Positions 7,147-7,847 of a DNA stretch of 7,847 bases are shown in pieces (the first letter of the stretch is position 1; each line of letters starts with the position of its first letter). This DNA is from CAIQJJ01 sp964606085 (GTDB lineage Bacteria; Chloroflexota; Anaerolineae; Anaerolineales; UBA4823). Under the pieces are notes generated by a model. It made no database searches. It was not told the DNA's origin and worked only from the letters and a program-made list of their open reading frames with translations. The position numbers and the translations under genes were made by a program. The stretch spans positions 1-7,847 of the forward strand of contig CAZSFD010000139.1 of assembly GCA_964606085.1 (NCBI GenBank), in the 5' to 3' direction.

Positions 7147-7167
7147 TGTTCGACAAGTCAGCCCATC

Positions 7168-7195
7168 TTGACAATTAGAACATTAGGTCTATAAT
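7168..7195 (+). promoter_or_regulatory. Sigma70-type promoter for the DUF3795 gene
   Basis: A consensus TTGACA (7168-7173) and consensus TATAAT (7190-7195) are separated by 16 bases. Transcription would begin near 7202 and run rightwards. The next gene on this strand starts at 7369, giving a leader of about 165 nt. Confidence 0.7.
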
Positions 7196-7201
7196 TGCGG
7201 A

Positions 7202-7352
7202 AATCAAATGGGTGTGTTCCATCCAGGTAGAGCAGGTAATGGTTGCATGACGGCAGGGGGAAAATTGAAGGAACGTGAATATCCTTTTAACGGTAGCAGC
7301 AGCAAATATCTATACAAAAACCAAAAAAAAGGACTACTTCGACAACCCATTC
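7202..7352 (+). other. Untranslated leader with no recognised element
   Basis: The stretch between the predicted start of transcription and the ribosome binding site is A-rich, with an A8 run at 7323-7330. I see no strong hairpin, riboswitch or credible upstream gene. A GTG at 7275 after AAGGA (7268-7272) opens a frame that overlaps the DUF3795 gene out of phase and has no recognisable protein character. Confidence 0.4.
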
Positions 7353-7358
7353 AAGGAG
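7353..7358 (+). promoter_or_regulatory. Ribosome binding site of the DUF3795 gene
   Basis: AAGGAG lies 10 bases before ATG 7369 and only 4 bases before an in-phase TTG at 7363. ATG is the commoner codon and places the conserved AYCGLNC motif where relatives start. The TTG alternative would add two residues. Confidence 0.7.
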
Positions 7359-7368
7359 AAAATTGACG

Positions 7369-7719
7369 ATGGAAACCCAAATCATTGCCTACTGTGGACT
7401 AAACTGCAGCACTTGCCCCGCCTACATAGCAACCCAGGCCGACGATTTCACCGCCCTGGAGCAGGTGGCGGCCCAATGGCGCGAGGAATATCACGCCCCG
7501 AATATCACGGTCGAAGCGGTAATTTGTGACGGCTGTTTGAGCGGGTCGCGCAAGTGCAGCCATTGCGCCGAGTGCGATATCCGCGCCTGCGGCATCGAGC
7601 ACGGCGTGGTCAACTGCGCCTACTGCACCGATTACAGCACCTGCGACAAAATCCAGGGCTTCATCGGCATGGTGCCGGATGCGCGCACAAACCTGGAAGC
7701 GATCCGCCTGACACTTTGA
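7369..7719 (+). CDS. DUF3795-type cysteine-rich small protein
   Basis: A soluble protein of 116 residues that I recognise as DUF3795-like from its opening IIAYCGLNCSTCPAYIAT and its cysteine pattern. Twelve cysteines occur at 9, 13, 16, 53, 56, 63, 66, 69, 74, 83, 86 and 92, mostly as CxxC or CxxxC pairs (CGLNCSTC, CDGC, CSHCAEC, CAYC). Such spacing suits Zn2+ or Fe-S binding. No enzyme activity is established for the family to my knowledge, and no signal peptide or membrane segment is seen. Length is normal for the family. It has its own consensus promoter, and only 36 bases separate its stop from the next start, so it probably heads an operon with the interrupted gene behind it. It is divergent from the amylase, with no obvious functional link. 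Confidence 0.8.
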   Translation: METQIIAYCGLNCSTCPAYIATQADDFTALEQVAAQWREEYHAPNITVEAVICDGCLSGSRKCSHCAECDIRACGIEHGVVNCAYCTDYSTCDKIQGFIGMVPDARTNLEAIRLTL

Positions 7720-7745
7720 GTATGCGCATCCCTGGCACAACCATT

Positions 7746-7749
7746 GGAG
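7746..7749 (+). promoter_or_regulatory. Ribosome binding site of the interrupted gene
   Basis: GGAG sits 6 bases before ATG 7756. This good spacing is the main reason to treat the very short frame behind it as a genuine gene start. Confidence 0.6.
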
Positions 7750-7755
7750 TAAGTT

Positions 7756-7809
7756 ATGGAAAATCTTGAAACCCTGCACAACTTCATCGTGCGCGGCTTT
7801 GTTGCATGA
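7756..7809 (+). pseudogene. 5' end of an unidentified gene, apparently cut by an insertion sequence
   Basis: The frame opens with ATG behind a good GGAG site and reads MENLETLHNFIVR, then GFVA and a TGA at 7807-7809. The last codons, GGC TTT GTT GCA TGA, coincide with what looks like an IS terminal repeat starting at 7795, so the stop would come from the inserted element. Thirteen native codons are too few to name the product. It lies 36 bases after the DUF3795 stop and was probably co-transcribed with it. The alternative is a real 17-residue peptide. Confidence 0.45.
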
Positions 7810-7847
7810 AGATCGGATATAGGCCCAATACCCCTACCCCAGAGACA
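7795..7847. mobile_element. Terminal end of a probable IS5-family (IS903-like) insertion sequence, partial
   Basis: GGCTTTGTTGCATGAA at 7795-7810 closely resembles the IS903-group terminal repeat, which I recall as GGCTTTGTTGAATAAA. The remaining 37 bases hold no gene, consistent with the short stretch before the transposase in such elements. The transposase and the other terminus lie beyond the edge. IS903 relatives make 9-bp target duplications; the flanking nine bases here would be ATCGTGCGC (7786-7794). The call rests on one end only. Confidence 0.45.

Noticed and set aside
7275..7529. 84-codon frame on the + strand starting with GTG
   Set aside because: It overlaps the DUF3795 gene out of phase, its AAGGA is only 2 bases from the start, and its second half is the Arg/Pro/Gly-rich shadow of that gene.
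7399..7779. 126-codon frame on the - strand opposite the DUF3795 gene
   Set aside because: It is antisense to a recognised cysteine-rich gene, with no motif and no credible ribosome binding site.

Overview
The window reads as a fragment of a GC-rich bacterial genome, most likely a Chloroflexota member of the Anaerolineae/Caldilineae type. That placement is an inference. It rests on the large secreted modular polysaccharidase, its hydrophobic short C-terminal tail (FPIIAR-type) and the mix of domains; no rRNA or other marker gene is present to confirm it. The left edge cuts a gene. The right edge appears to enter an insertion sequence, so the right boundary may be an assembly break.

Layout: (1) bases 3-794, + strand: C-terminal part of an ArsB/NhaD/SLC13-type (ion transporter superfamily) permease. 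(2) 795-944: intergenic stretch between convergent genes, with a perfect 36-bp palindrome that probably terminates both. (3) 945-6977, - strand: one very large gene for a secreted, about 2010-residue amylopullulanase-like GH13 enzyme. Its order is: signal peptide, two DOMON/glucodextranase-C-like domains, an Ig-like linker, a CBM34-like domain, the GH13 barrel with all catalytic residues, a C-terminal beta domain, FnIII, an unassigned beta-rich domain, FnIII, then two tandem [CBM20-like + Big_5-like] units and a short hydrophobic tail. (4) 6978-7368: a divergent control region. It holds two tandem 22-bp operator-like palindromes 23 bp apart and a near-ideal sigma70 promoter firing rightwards. 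(5) 7369-7719, + strand: a small 12-cysteine DUF3795-type protein. (6) 7756-7794, + strand: the first 13 codons of an unidentified gene with a good ribosome binding site. It is cut at 7795 by what looks like the terminal inverted repeat of an IS5-family (IS903-like) element, which runs off the window.

The main theme is extracellular alpha-glucan (starch/pullulan) breakdown under probable local transcriptional control. The permease and the DUF3795 protein have no evident functional tie to it. The most interesting points are the twin operator, the second starch-binding module that has lost all three aligned ligand residues while its neighbour kept them, the unassigned domain, the C-terminal tail, and the IS-interrupted gene. 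I see no CRISPR array, tRNA, rRNA or defence system.
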